A stretch of DNA of 64,000 bases, from positions 1,116,001 through 1,180,000 of the forward strand of contig JAQOOI010000070.1 in the NCBI GenBank assembly GCA_028554645.1, read 5' to 3'. Every line of letters begins with the position of its first letter. Position 1 is the stretch's first letter. This DNA is from Omphalotus guepiniiformis (Eukaryota; Basidiomycota; Agaricomycetes; Agaricales; Omphalotaceae). Both the position numbers and the translations under genes were made by a program. The notes under the pieces were generated by a model. The model made no database searches, was not told where the DNA came from, and was given only the letters and a program-made list of their open reading frames with translations. Positions 13,705 to 25,489 of the stretch are shown in pieces.

Positions 13705-14434
13705 AGTCAGGGACCGTACAACGTCACAGGAACAGGGCCGAAAGAAGAAATCAACCGAAAGTAAAGAGTTGAATGGAAGGAATGGAAAGCGCTAGAGATA
13801 AAAGTGGAACGAAAGCAGGATTAGAGGGTATATACACTGACAGAAGACAAGTTACAACTACAGTAACTCACATCATTCGGATATGTTTGCTCCTGTGTTC
13901 CTGGGTCCTGGCAGGATCACGAATGGTACAGCCAAGGCCCAACAGTAGCCAACAGCCCGGATTCCGGAACGATAAATATGGCTTGTTTGATGCCAATCAA
14001 AAGTTGTACGCTGCCCTAAGTCGCAGTACATAAGTACCAGCTTCAAGGAGCCTGCAAGGTCTCTTGAAACGCCGACAGACTGGAGAGCTCTGAGAGCTCG
14101 GACAGCATTCGCGTCGATGTTTCAAAGTTCGTTTCCAAACTCTCAGGCTGGGTATAGGCGGACAGCCATGATGTTTCCAGGATGATACCCGGTCCTGGAT
14201 CAAACTTAATGCGCCACCACACAATTTCAGCATACTTATCCATGTGTATGCAGAGACGAAACATACCTAGGAAAGTTGAGATCTTTGAGAGTTTGCTTCT
14301 ATGCTGCTTGGTGGATCCAGGAAAGGTCAGGGCTGACACTGACAGCGACGGACACTGACAAGCGAATGCAGAAGCCGACACGGCATTGATCCGGCAGTAA
14401 CCGATTCAGACACGCTAGGCCGACCATCCTTTAA
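13705..14434. other. Upstream region of the coiled-coil gene
   Basis: No credible gene. This holds the presumed promoter and leader of the minus-strand gene starting at 13704. The only open frames are short, overlap on both strands and lack coding features. The last eight bases (14427-14434) are the left target duplication of the hAT-like element. Confidence 0.5.
14427..14434. repeat. Left target-site duplication, 8 bp
   Basis: TCCTTTAA, identical to 15010-15017 and directly abutting the terminal inverted repeat of the hAT-like element. Confidence 0.82.
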
Positions 14435-15009
14435 TAGGGTCTGGCGAAAAATTGGTTATTTGCTCACACGATTTATTCACATTGTTATTAACACGTTAAT
14501 AACTTGTTACTAACTCGAGGGTCTTCCAAGGCCTGTTAGAAATTGTGAAAAATTCAGCTTTTATATTGCGCTCTGAGGCGAAATTTGAGTGATTTTTGAC
14601 TTTCTTCATTGACATGCCATGACCAAAAGTTGGAAAAACGCTCACGGCCACAGGGCAGTCCTCCCAAGGCATTTCTAGCGAGCACAGTTACCTGAAAAGA
14701 TCTGCCATCATGTAAAATCTGCTACCACTTATGACTTTTTGACTGATAAATTACCATTGACAGACTTATTGCACTGAAGTACTGACAACTGGCCTACTAC
14801 TTGGCTGAGATTGCCTAAAGCACCATTTCTAACTAATTGTCACACACATTTTATTTCTCACATGTTAGAAAATGTATTTTTCACTTGTTATTATCATTTT
14901 TCACAAGATTTGTGAGCAAATGTTAATAACTAGCGTGAATAATGCTCCTGGGAGGGCTCATGTTAATAACATGTTAGTAACTCGGGGTTTATTTGCTCAC
15001 CAAACCCTA
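14435..15009. mobile_element. Non-autonomous hAT-like DNA transposon (MITE-like)
   Basis: A 575-base element bounded by short terminal inverted repeats. The left end reads TAGGGTCTGGCGA; the right end, read on the minus strand, gives TAGGGTTTGGTGA. An exact 8-base direct duplication, TCCTTTAA, flanks it at 14427-14434 and 15010-15017. An 8-base target duplication with TAGGG-type ends is the classic signature of hAT superfamily elements. The inside has no transposase frame. It carries a 26-base sub-terminal direct repeat (14495-14520 and 14962-14987, 3 mismatches) built from GTTAATAAC and TAACTCG blocks, plus several GTGAAAAA-type motifs that could be transposase binding sites. It would need a transposase from elsewhere in the genome. 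Confidence 0.82.
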
Positions 15010-15017
15010 TCCTTTAA
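15010..15017. repeat. Right target-site duplication, 8 bp
   Basis: TCCTTTAA, identical to 14427-14434. Its perfect preservation suggests the insertion is not ancient. Confidence 0.82.
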
Positions 15018-18000
15018 CCACCTTCAATGAACAGCGAAGAAAGGTTGAACGTTGAAGAATTCCAGCTTTTGCGATTTTTTCAATCATTTTGCCGTCTTTC
15101 ATTAAAACCAACGAGCAGATTAATTCTATCGCTCTTGAAAATATGTGTTTATTTGTTGCGACTACACCTCACTACCATCAATATCTGCCTATACGATGCT
15201 CGAGTAAACCGTATGCTACTCGTATACTTCAGCTTCTCATGACCACGAAAAGGTGTCCAAATTAATCGACCATCAATCTGAATTTCAGGAGTCTTACAGA
15301 CTACAGTGCAGCACAAAGCCAAGGCAAAACCAGGCGAAAAGCCACTCCTTTGCACTCCTATCAAGAACTTGAAGAAGCAAGTCTTCAAAATATGAAGTTG
15401 CTCTGTGGTGAATCAGCTCACAACATCTTCACACCAGGTATGTATACTGTACACATGTTCCCCGTTGATCTCTTATAAGTACATATCATTATGCTCCGGA
15501 AGTGAATTACATTTCTTGATCCCAGGTGAATGATTAACACGGCGGATTGCCATCAACATTCATTCGATGCCAAGGTCAAACCTTCCCCAATTGCAGATTT
15601 TCGGTCCTTGAAGCCTGTATAAAGGAAGCTGTTGTTGGGAATCTGTCACGTCTCTGTCAGTACATACATATTCCAGGTGAAGGGCTTCACTGTGCTCGAA
15701 TCTGATTTATATATGCGGCTTTCCCATGTTATCATCATGTTACACAAGCAACCCTCCACGCTTTGATGACCGAACCCCGAAGGCTCCGACGAGCCCCTAC
15801 ACTCCCCTACACCCGACATTAGATGCGAGCAGCTCGGATTCCAATAAGTGTTCGAGCACCAGTGAATGAATATCAACTACATACTCAACATCCTTGTCCT
15901 CGACAGAACGTTTCTGATAACTCACCCGTCACCCGACATGGACCACTTGTAGGTACCCAACCCGGCAAGCTGAACTTCGTTTCCCAACAGCGTAATGCAC
16001 TTTGATTGTATCGGCGATCGTCCTCCGAGTCGGGATGCCTTTATAGCTTTGGGAGGCTTTGGGTCGATCCCAGTCCCTAATTCCGGAATCTTAAGTATAT
16101 TTGCAATTCGGCTTCCCCTTTTCTTCATTAAGGAGTCAAGGAAGGTCCAACCAGGTCCAACCTGAGGGCCTGAAGGAGTTACAGAACACGGTCAAGACTT
16201 GGCAAGGCCAGCTCAAGACTAGACTTGAAGCTTGAAGTACTGTCAGCCTTCCCCAGTAGTCGGCACATTAATCAATATACATACAATTTCTCGTCGACTG
16301 AAAGTATGTACTGCAACAAGAGTAAGTACTGTGGGGATTTCGATATTTCAGCCACCAGAGAGTCATGATACATTTGACCTGTAGCCTTACTTACGTCACA
16401 CCAAACGATATTTCCAGACAATCTAGCAGGCAGGCCCCCATTTCGAGTTGTGGAGGGATCGTCTTCCAACAATACTCAGTTGTTTGGGCTGCAGTGAATC
16501 AGTAGCATTCATTCGGGCCATCAGTGTAGAACCGCCGCCTGTCTGCTTTGTATGACTATGACGTACCAGTACTAAGTATGTCCTGAGTCGGTCCCGTCCT
16601 GACCAATCGAGAATTAGAGAGTACACGGCGGCTCGGCTAGTGCAGCATCCTAGCTTCATCAGCTTCATCCTCTGTCCATCGCGGGGCCATTGAAGTGTTA
16701 CTACATGATATGTGGATGAATGGGGCTCATGAAACGTCAGAGCCTTTGTGTGTCCGTCATTTGCAGGGATCACAGTGAGCTCTCGTCTGCTCTCGTAAGT
16801 ACAGCGCGAAAGGTGGTTGCTACAGGAAGTACGCCAAGATAGTAGTCATGGTCAGAGAAAAGATTCTGCAAGACTCAATTGAATACACACCATACTACAA
16901 GAAAAGTGGACATGTGCTGCGGTCAATGTTCCAGGTTCTTATCTTGGAACTAAATTAAAGCAACACTGTGGTTGCGGCTCCCTGCGAATTATATGTAAAA
17001 ATTCCTCAGGCATACATACATAGGCGTATGATACATACACACCGGGCTTTCGGACGAACAGCCTGCGGGACAATCGATTATCTTGTGTGCCTTTGGCGAC
17101 GCCCCATACGGTAAGGTGCCAATACGCTAATAATTTCCCGTTACTCTGTTATCCGCCGCCTTTGCATGCGAAAGGGTCTCGCCAAAACGTAGCCTTGTTG
17201 TAATCGGTAAGTGTTATACCAAAGAGCTCCAGGGACCAGAGGATGCGAACGCTTACGTCGATAAAGTAGCCTAATTCGTTTCTTCGAATACTAGTGCTTA
17301 GGTTGTTCTTAAACTGGTTTTTTGCGGCTGGCAAAAGTGCTGTCAACGTCATGATGGTTTATTACAAGAAACAATACACAAGCGATAAGCGATACTTACT
17401 ATAGTTCGCTTGAACATTTTAGCAACGGTTGTCGAAAAAAAGTAATTCTCCATGACGACAATTGAATCACGAAGACTCATAGAGACTCATATGCTCAGTC
17501 ACTGAGTCAGGTTCAGCTGTATTCACCGCCGCTGTGTTGCCTCTTGACATCCCTGAGACCTTCCCAGGAAAGTTCAATAATTTTCAGGTACTGCCCCTGC
17601 CCTAGCACTCGAACTCTGTGGGCTCACCTTTTGGGCGCTTGGACCTGGGCGACGAGTTCTGACGGTTCAATCTTGAATTCGATAGAGCAGACGTACTGTG
17701 ATTTACAGGAAAGCTCACAAGAAGAATCAATGAGAATGCATGCGCAATTGAGAACGATCTCACATTGAGTTGGGAGCATCCAGTATTTCCTCGCTGTAGC
17801 TAGCGTTCAACTCCCAATGTTTGCAGCTTTCGTCAGGCTTCCGTATGCGAGAGTTCTATCGGCTAACGATGTGCGTGGGGCCACCGATAACTAGTACAGA
17901 CGTGGTATGTGTGCGCGCTTTCCGGACGTCGACATATCGAGCCCCAAATCTATTGTTCAGGGTAGATATCGGGCTACGGAGTATAGCCTGACCTGACGCC

Positions 18001-21000
18001 AACGGGCCGTCAATCTGCGTTTCTTGACTTTCCAAGAGCCTTGAAGGACGTGATGGCACTTTTTCACGATGTACGCAGGCTAAAGGAGAACAGTGACAGC
18101 GAAGATGGAAAGAAAAAATGGCCGGCTAAACTTCCTGAAATCAGCAATGTAACAGCTGCAATGCCAAGTAGAAGACCGATATTTGCTTTGCATTGGTCTC
18201 CTGTCATAAGGTAAGAGCCATGACAAGGAACACCTGAAGATGTGATGAGGTTTCTCAACACACTTTGCCACAGTTCAAAGTGTCAATATACTGTTCAATA
18301 ACCCATGACCAGAACATTAAGCAGAAGCACGATTGCCAATATGCATGGTCACATTCAGGTGCAGGCATGGCATGACCCTTGACACTGAACATGTATCAAA
18401 CTGATATATCGCCAGCCACGGACTCCACTTTTATCGATGAAGTGTGTGAGCCATCATTGCTCGTAAGGATAGGAATCGATTAAGGCTAGTAGAATATGTC
18501 AAGACTGGATCACAACAGAACCAAGAATCAGAATCAGGTAAGGCGAGTACAGGAAGGATACTCAGGATATGAGGCCTGGCTTGCCTTGCAGTTCCATCCT
18601 GCTCCTTGGGTACTCATGCACGGACTTCGCCCCGAGGCGCTTTCTTGTATACGTTACTCGGTTCTTCTCACTTAAATGGAAGACCTTAAACCATTGAACG
18701 ACATCTGGAGTATTACGACGAGGTCGTGCACCCAGTGTGTACAAATCCGTACGATGAGGCAAAAACTCAACCTGACTGTGAGACTGATACTTTACACATT
18801 CACGCCGAATGCACATTTTCTATGAGCCTCATTGAAGGATTGACGACCTAAGGTGACAGTCACGTCCGAAGATAGAACACATATTATCGTACCTATCCGC
18901 AACCAACTTGAGTTCTCAATCCCACGAAATGGACGCTACTTTGGGTATGTATTCCAATGTCAAGAATATCAGAACTCGAGATGTCGTATATCCATGCGAT
19001 TCTTGCTAAATGAATTGTGGGCTTCTTTGCACCAATTGTTATGCTTCGAGTTTCGATTTGTCCGGCGTTACGAAGAAGCGCGACAGAAGCAAAAGCCGAG
19101 ACTTTGGGATTCCAGGAAAACAAACACTTTGCAGGTTTGAGAAAACAGGTAAAATCGCCAGGATACTGGACCGGATGATACATCCAGAGACAGCTGGAGA
19201 AGTGACGGACGCTTTGTTGTAAAACCAAATTCCGCGGCAGTCTATGGGAGACCTTTCAGCTCGCAATATCGTCCAACCGGACACAGAATGACAGAAGCAG
19301 GTCAGAACCCTGGCAAAGTGCGAGATGAAGGGGTACGTGGGTACGCGCTCGTCATCGAGCAACAGAAAGGGGAACCATGTGAGCTCGATGATCTAGAACT
19401 CCGATGTTAACGTTCATCAATGAACGGTCAAGCTCGAATAGCTGGAATGACAACGTAGGAAGTCGATAATCCGTTGGGATAATACACGGAAAGAGGCTGG
19501 AAGAGATGCTCCAAGTTTCATCTAATGGAATTTGTAAAACAGAGATCGAAAGACTCACCAAAAAATGCCGGGAGTTTGCTCAACAGGAACAATAACGTTG
19601 GTATCAATTCGTGAGTGGAGTCAGTTCATTTCGCTTCCACTGTTTGGCGTGGGGTAGACATAGATAGCAAAGATCTGAAAGGTATCCGCAGTCTAGGATG
19701 GGGACCTAGCCAGGATATGAGGGCCTTTCATCTCCGTACAGTGGAAATTCGAAGACGTTCGGAAATGATTGACTACAAGGAAGTCTCGAACCAATCAGGT
19801 TTGCACTGGGAGTCGCGAGGAGTAACCTGAGCGTTGCTTCTGTGAAATTACCAAGAAAATCAAGACATGGGTCGAAAGGCTCAGAGGATTCGTATGATGA
19901 TCGCCACTGGACCAATGTATATGCGAAAGTAAAAGCATACATTAATATGGTTCGACTTGTGAACAGAAGGAAGTAAATAAGCTCTTGTCTTGATGCGCTC
20001 CCGACCATTTTGACCTTGTAATAGCCTCCATGAAATGTTGCAAACTGTGATGGTACGGCCAGATCCCGCCATGACGACCGTTCAGTCAGTGATTCTCGGC
20101 CACTGTGTAGTTCGCGGGAAAGCCCGTGCGTGACGACCGAATGTGAGTAGAAATTTTGGGCACTCAACCCACAGGAGCGCTCAAAAAGGAACTTTAATGA
20201 ACGGAGGCATGATATGAGCGATCTAAAAGGCGCCGTACAGCGGGAGTTAAGTTCTTCATCATTCCAGGTCCCAACGGTCCATGTGGTCCGTGAATGAAGC
20301 TATCTTTGGACGATAAGTCTGGTTGAGTATATCCTCTGGAAAAGCGATTTTGTTAGTTCATAGTCATCAGTTCAATGAAGACAACTAACTGATATTGAAC
20401 GCCGGGGACGAAACAAAGTTTGTTGGCATATGCGGCTTCTGGAACAGCAGACCGGTGTGATATCACTCTCCTCAGATGCGAGGAAGAACCTTACCCACGT
20501 ATGGCGTGAAAAGAATGAAGAAGTCCAAGGAACATATAAGGATCGACTATGAAACAACTATCTCCTTCAGAACACAAACATTTCTGCGATGTGGGGTTTT
20601 TCGTGAAAAAGGTTGTCCCACTTACTTGTATAGCAGTTTGCAATATTCAACCCAACCTTCACGCGCAACGGAGAACACTAAGGTGAAAAGGTAGAAACAC
20701 TTGTGACCATTGCCAACGACCCGTAGCGGCATCGGGAGCGTCGAATCTCTGACATGGATGATGTCGGCATTTATAGTGAAGAACCAGACGTACTTATTGG
20801 GCATGAATTTCATGTTGAACAAACAAGAAAAATCAGGGCCGTCACGAACCGTTGGACGCCGGCGTGTATACTGACAATGCCAGTCAGCATATACCCATGC
20901 TCCGTGAGATTACTGAATATCAGCCTATATCATCTGCTAATTAGCGGTCACTACGAATCTTCTGAAAATTTGGTACTTATTGGTGAATTTCAGGACGATT

Positions 21001-21430
21001 CCAGGACGATTCCAGCAAACTGGGCCGTTAGGCATTACGGATTCGACCACCGATTCGACAAAGGAGCGAAGTGAGGCCGATGAAAGCGAAGGAAAGGAGT
21101 TGTTGAGGGCCGGCGCCGGCAGGAAGGGCCACTTGCGGATAATTAGGATCGGACGCTCGCAGGGCTGGCATAATTTAATTCTTATACCGATACAAATCTC
21201 GGCTATGTTTCTCATGAGGAACGCGAAAAAAATTGAAACAAAAGAACCAGGATTGCATAAGGCTAACTGAACTGGTTTCCCTTAGCCTTTTTCCAACCTT
21301 ACACTCACTTGTACGGCACTCTTTCGAAGGGGAACCTTGGAAGCAGGATATATCACGTCTTCGACTCCCCGCGTGCGCTTCTAGGGCTCTTCCCTCCCCC
21401 TCTCTCTCGACCTGTCGTTCTCTTGCTTGA
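15018..21430. other. Gene-poor 6.4-kb stretch
   Basis: I find no gene I can support here. Open frames are all under about 155 codons, overlap on both strands and show no domain, signal peptide or sensible splice structure. Minor structure: a short CATA-type tandem near 17010-17036, a tandem AGGACGATTCC pair near 20990-21013, and a palindrome (CGTTCATCAATGAACG) near 19411. It may hold decayed repeats, non-coding transcripts or the distal promoter of the gene at 21431. Confidence 0.5.
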
Positions 21431-24285
21431 ATGTCTGGAGTTTCCCCCTCCCGACGTCTTCAGCTGAAGACGTCTGACTTGACCGAATTTTTCCGTGGTT
21501 CTTCGTCAAGTGGTGGACTAAATGCTGCGAACAGTGCTGGTGTATCACCTGTTGCATCATCTGAAGAGCAGCAGGCTGAAGGAGTTTCACCGGGGAAGAG
21601 GAGATCGACTAGGATACCTTTCATGGGCCGCACGAGGAAGAAGTCCACACATTCCGACAAAGTCCCATTCCCAGCGAGCACAACTGAACCGCAGGCGCAC
21701 CGACCGTCGGCCTCGACGTCGAGATCTAGGCCGTTGTTGGATGAGCAGTGAGTAACTTTTATTCGCGTTACTTTCTGAAAATCATATGCGGGATCCGTGA
21801 AACGCATACATTGCATGAGAATGCGAGTTGCGTAGAAACGATACCATTTCCAGCAATCTCCCGTTCTCATGTTTCATATCACGCGTCTAACAACTATGTT
21901 TATGGCAGACCTATACCCTCCCTCCCCGAACCGCGCGCTTCTACCTCCCAGCCATCTTGGGATATAGCGTCCGGGCCTCCTGTTCAGCCTACTTTCAGCT
22001 CGAAAATCGCATCCCATTTCACTTCCTCTAAATCACTCGGACTCCATCTACCATCTCGCAAGTCAATTCGGAGGCCTGTAGCTGACAGGCCCTCTGGAGA
22101 CGTTTCCGATAATGCATCTGATACTCTTTCTCCTCCAAGTTTCCCGCTGCGCCCCCCGTCTATTGATTCGACATCCTCCAGTGGAAGTCGACATCACGTC
22201 CACGCTCATCGAAGTCAGTCTGTCACCCCCAGACCTGACCCATCTAGGTCTTCTCGAGTAGAACCCCAACTTTCACAGCCCAGAATCACTGTTTCTTCAC
22301 CCCCTGCAGATCCTTATGACTTCGGCGAGTTCGACGACCTTTTCACGAAGCCACAACGCAAGCAGAAGCCTTTGCCCATTACCATCGTATCTGAGAATTC
22401 TCGTCTGCAGTTACAGGACCAGGAACTTTCTAATAGGGGTTCTCATGGGGTCGTTCATATATCAGCTCCCGCGTCCACTGGTGACGGTACATCTGAAGAT
22501 GCAACAGCTGGCTCGGAAGATTCTACACCCACACCTCGAGCGGTATCACAACAGGCAATGGAGTCGCGTGATCCTACCACTGTGGTGGATATATCTGACT
22601 CCGTATCTCTGAAATCAAAACAGAGTGTGGCTACCAAAAGGCCGTCTGTATTCGCGGCGAAACAGCAGTATCATCGGGATAACCTTGTCGCAAGCGAGGC
22701 CGAGCTAGAGTCCGCGGAGGAGTCTGAGGCTGTATCGATGAAGTCGTCGAAATCGATGCCGTCTTCGTCAAGGGCCAGCAGGATCGACGCCCACACAAGA
22801 ATGACTTTGGCAGAGAAACGTCGAACGCTCGCAGCGATGCCGTATGGATCCAGAACTGCGGATGCCTCACGGAAATTGGTGTCGCTCCAAGCACCATCAT
22901 CCAAACCCCCGTCTATTCCATTACCATCGCCGCCCTCCCCAAATCAACCGCAATCTCCGAACATACTGACCGATCCACGTGATCATAGTTCGAGGCCCAA
23001 AGCACACAGTATATCCCCCAGTCCCACACAGACACTGCGATACTCAAGGACATCGTCAGTAATATCTACTCTCTCAACGCCTGCTATCGAATTCCAGACG
23101 AGCAAACGGTCATCAGACTCTTCATCATCCTCTACCCAAACTTTGACTCAAGTATTTCCCAGAGTGGAACCTTTAGAGATCGACATTGACACGGCTCCGC
23201 CTGATCAACTTCGGGAAGCACTGCACCAGCGGAATGCGCAATATAATGAGTTGGTCGATTTGTTTTCCAGGACACTCGAGGCCCACATCGCCGAGAAAAA
23301 TGCCCTTGAAAACCAGCTCGCGCATTTGGAGCGAGAGGCCCTAAGGAGAGATAAAGAGATTAAAGGCCTGACATGGCTGGTGACGAACAATAAGAGTCCA
23401 GGGGGCGGAGTGAGCGGGATCAACTTAGCTACTCACGTGGGATCGAGAGGGGCACACATAATGGAGAAGGAGAAGGAGAGAAGCGACGACTCGTCCGCAC
23501 GCAGTCTTGTTACACCACCTCCATCTGTGAGACTTCCTCTGTACAGACGTCTTCGCGTAGAGGATTCTGGTGCGGAACCCTATCTTACCTCAACATCTGA
23601 TTGGGGCTCTGGTACTTCTGGTGCGGAGGAATCGATGGGAGAGAGTGACCTACATGTTTCGAGAGCGCGGAGGACTATGAAGAAGCTTAAACTTGTCGAG
23701 AGTGCCAACAGGGCTTCACCCATCACTCGTCCAATATCGGTCAGGCAGCCAGGTGGTCAGACTTCAAGTCCAGGTACAGAGATACCTTTTCCTATGTCAA
23801 GAATAGTTAAACGCTCCTCAGCGTCGTCCGCGATTTCGTCAGCAGGAACCATCACATCTTCGTCGTCGATATCTTCGCCCTCTGCCAGTCCTACCTCTTT
23901 AGCTTTTCCTACCTCTCCCGCACTTTCTGCTATTCCTGAGGCACGGTCTCCAAGTGCCCTGTCTGCTTCAGCAAGGGAGAAAACGACGTCAGTCTCTTCT
24001 GGCTCGGATAAGGAAGATCACACTCGGGAACGACGGCCGTCAAGAATATCGTTCCATCGTTCTAAACCATCTCCTCCAGCTGAATCGTCGATACCTTCAG
24101 TCAAAGGGTCTTCAAGGCTGACGCCGTCAGAAGCATATGCCATGAACCTAACGAAAGGCCGCCCGCCGTCCATAGCTCAAGTGTTGGACAAGACCACAGA
24201 CGTTGCCATCGAGAAGTCATACGGCGGGGGTTCGAGGGCGTTATTGGCCGGGCTTTCTGCTCCTTCGTCAAACTCAAAAAAATAA
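21431..24285 (+). CDS. Ser/Pro-rich protein with C-terminal coiled coil, unknown function
   Basis: Unrecognised. ATG at 21431 starts MSGVSPSRRLQLKTSDLTEF. A 161-base phase-2 intron (21748-21908), long for this region, joins to the second exon; a nearer acceptor at 21853 was tested and gives a stop. The product is about 900 residues, mostly Ser, Pro and Thr-rich with many basic SR patches. One ordered segment near 23190-23400, around DQLREALHQRNAQYNELVDL, continues through Leu/Glu/Arg heptads that predict a coiled coil. The short exon 1 followed by one long exon is like other cytoskeletal or polarity scaffolds of fungi, but there is no diagnostic domain. Codon use looks like that of the neighbouring genes. 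Confidence 0.65.
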
Positions 24286-25489
24286 ACCCACCTCAGTTGC
24301 ACCTATTGGATATCAATGTGCCTTCCTGATACCAGCCACATAACAAGGTGTGTCCGGGTCTCGCGTATTTACGCCTTGACTCAAATTCTCTCCCAAGCAG
24401 TTCATTGTCACCCCATTTCTTTACGCCAAGGTTCCTCACTACCCAACACGCCTATAATCTTTCATTCACACAGAGGAAAACTGTTATCAACCGTATACCT
24501 CCCAATCACGCTCTTTTCTTTACACGCCATCCCGCGCTGTGAATTGGATTCACACATCTCATACTAGGGAAGGCAAGGTTATCTGCTTTCGACTCTCGGT
24601 ACCGATCTATCGTGGACTAACTATCATTCACATTCTTTATCCTCCCTCTTTCTGACCTCTCGTCAATGACCCACGAGGACCTGCGTGCGATCTGCGTTGA
24701 ATAACGAAACGTCCCAGTCCTCAGGGGTCATTCTTCTATTGTTATCGCAAAATACAGTATCCAGATTCCAAAATGGTGTCTCGAATGCCGAGACGTTCCT
24801 TTATATCCCACCCCGATGCATTTCTTCATACGATTCACTACCCGTCCTTTGTATACCTGCATCATCCAATCGCATTCCTTGCATCGTATCGGCTCCTCTC
24901 ATCACTGCGTCGTCTGCATTCACTCCACGAACACTTATTTATTCCATTGTATATTTTATCAAGGTTACAATTTACAGTAGTACATATATCTGTCTAGCCG
25001 TTTTGTGCGAGGATTGTTCGAGGTGTGTCTCAGTACTCAAGTATAATATTCGATCTTCTTAGCTTTCTTGGATTAGAATTTACTAAAACCAGACTGTATC
25101 CGTACAATTTCCACTGTTGATTTCGTGGTACTTAATACACTTGATTGTTATTAGAAGAGGTGATGCACTTACCGATGAACCTCACGGTCCTCACCGCTAT
25201 CATCTATGTGTTCACCGCTCGCCCAAAAGGGTGTTGAAGATACCCGGGTATGCGGCCCGGTCTACAAACCTTCAGGTGACCCCCAAATATATTCTCTCCC
25301 CGCTTCTCTCACTTGTACCACCGTCATTCCCAAGTCAACTGACCGTCAATTCGGTTCAAAATGATACCTGCTGATCGGGCGTAAGTTCAGCCTTCTCACC
25401 CTACAAATTCGGTCTAAGCTATAACCTATTAAAAGACCACTGCTTGTTCTGAGCAAACTAGTAGCGTTTAACCCCGCTACAACTTGAAG
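24286..25489. other. Intergenic region, 1.2 kb
   Basis: No credible coding sequence. It is pyrimidine-rich near the left end and holds the 3' region of the coiled-coil gene and the promoter of the MFS permease. Open frames up to 125 codons have no domain or splice pattern. Confidence 0.5.

Noticed and set aside
15027..21270. Many 60-150 codon frames on both strands in the gene-poor block
   Set aside because: They overlap each other on opposite strands, lack domains, signal peptides or matching splice sites, and mostly rely on non-ATG starts.
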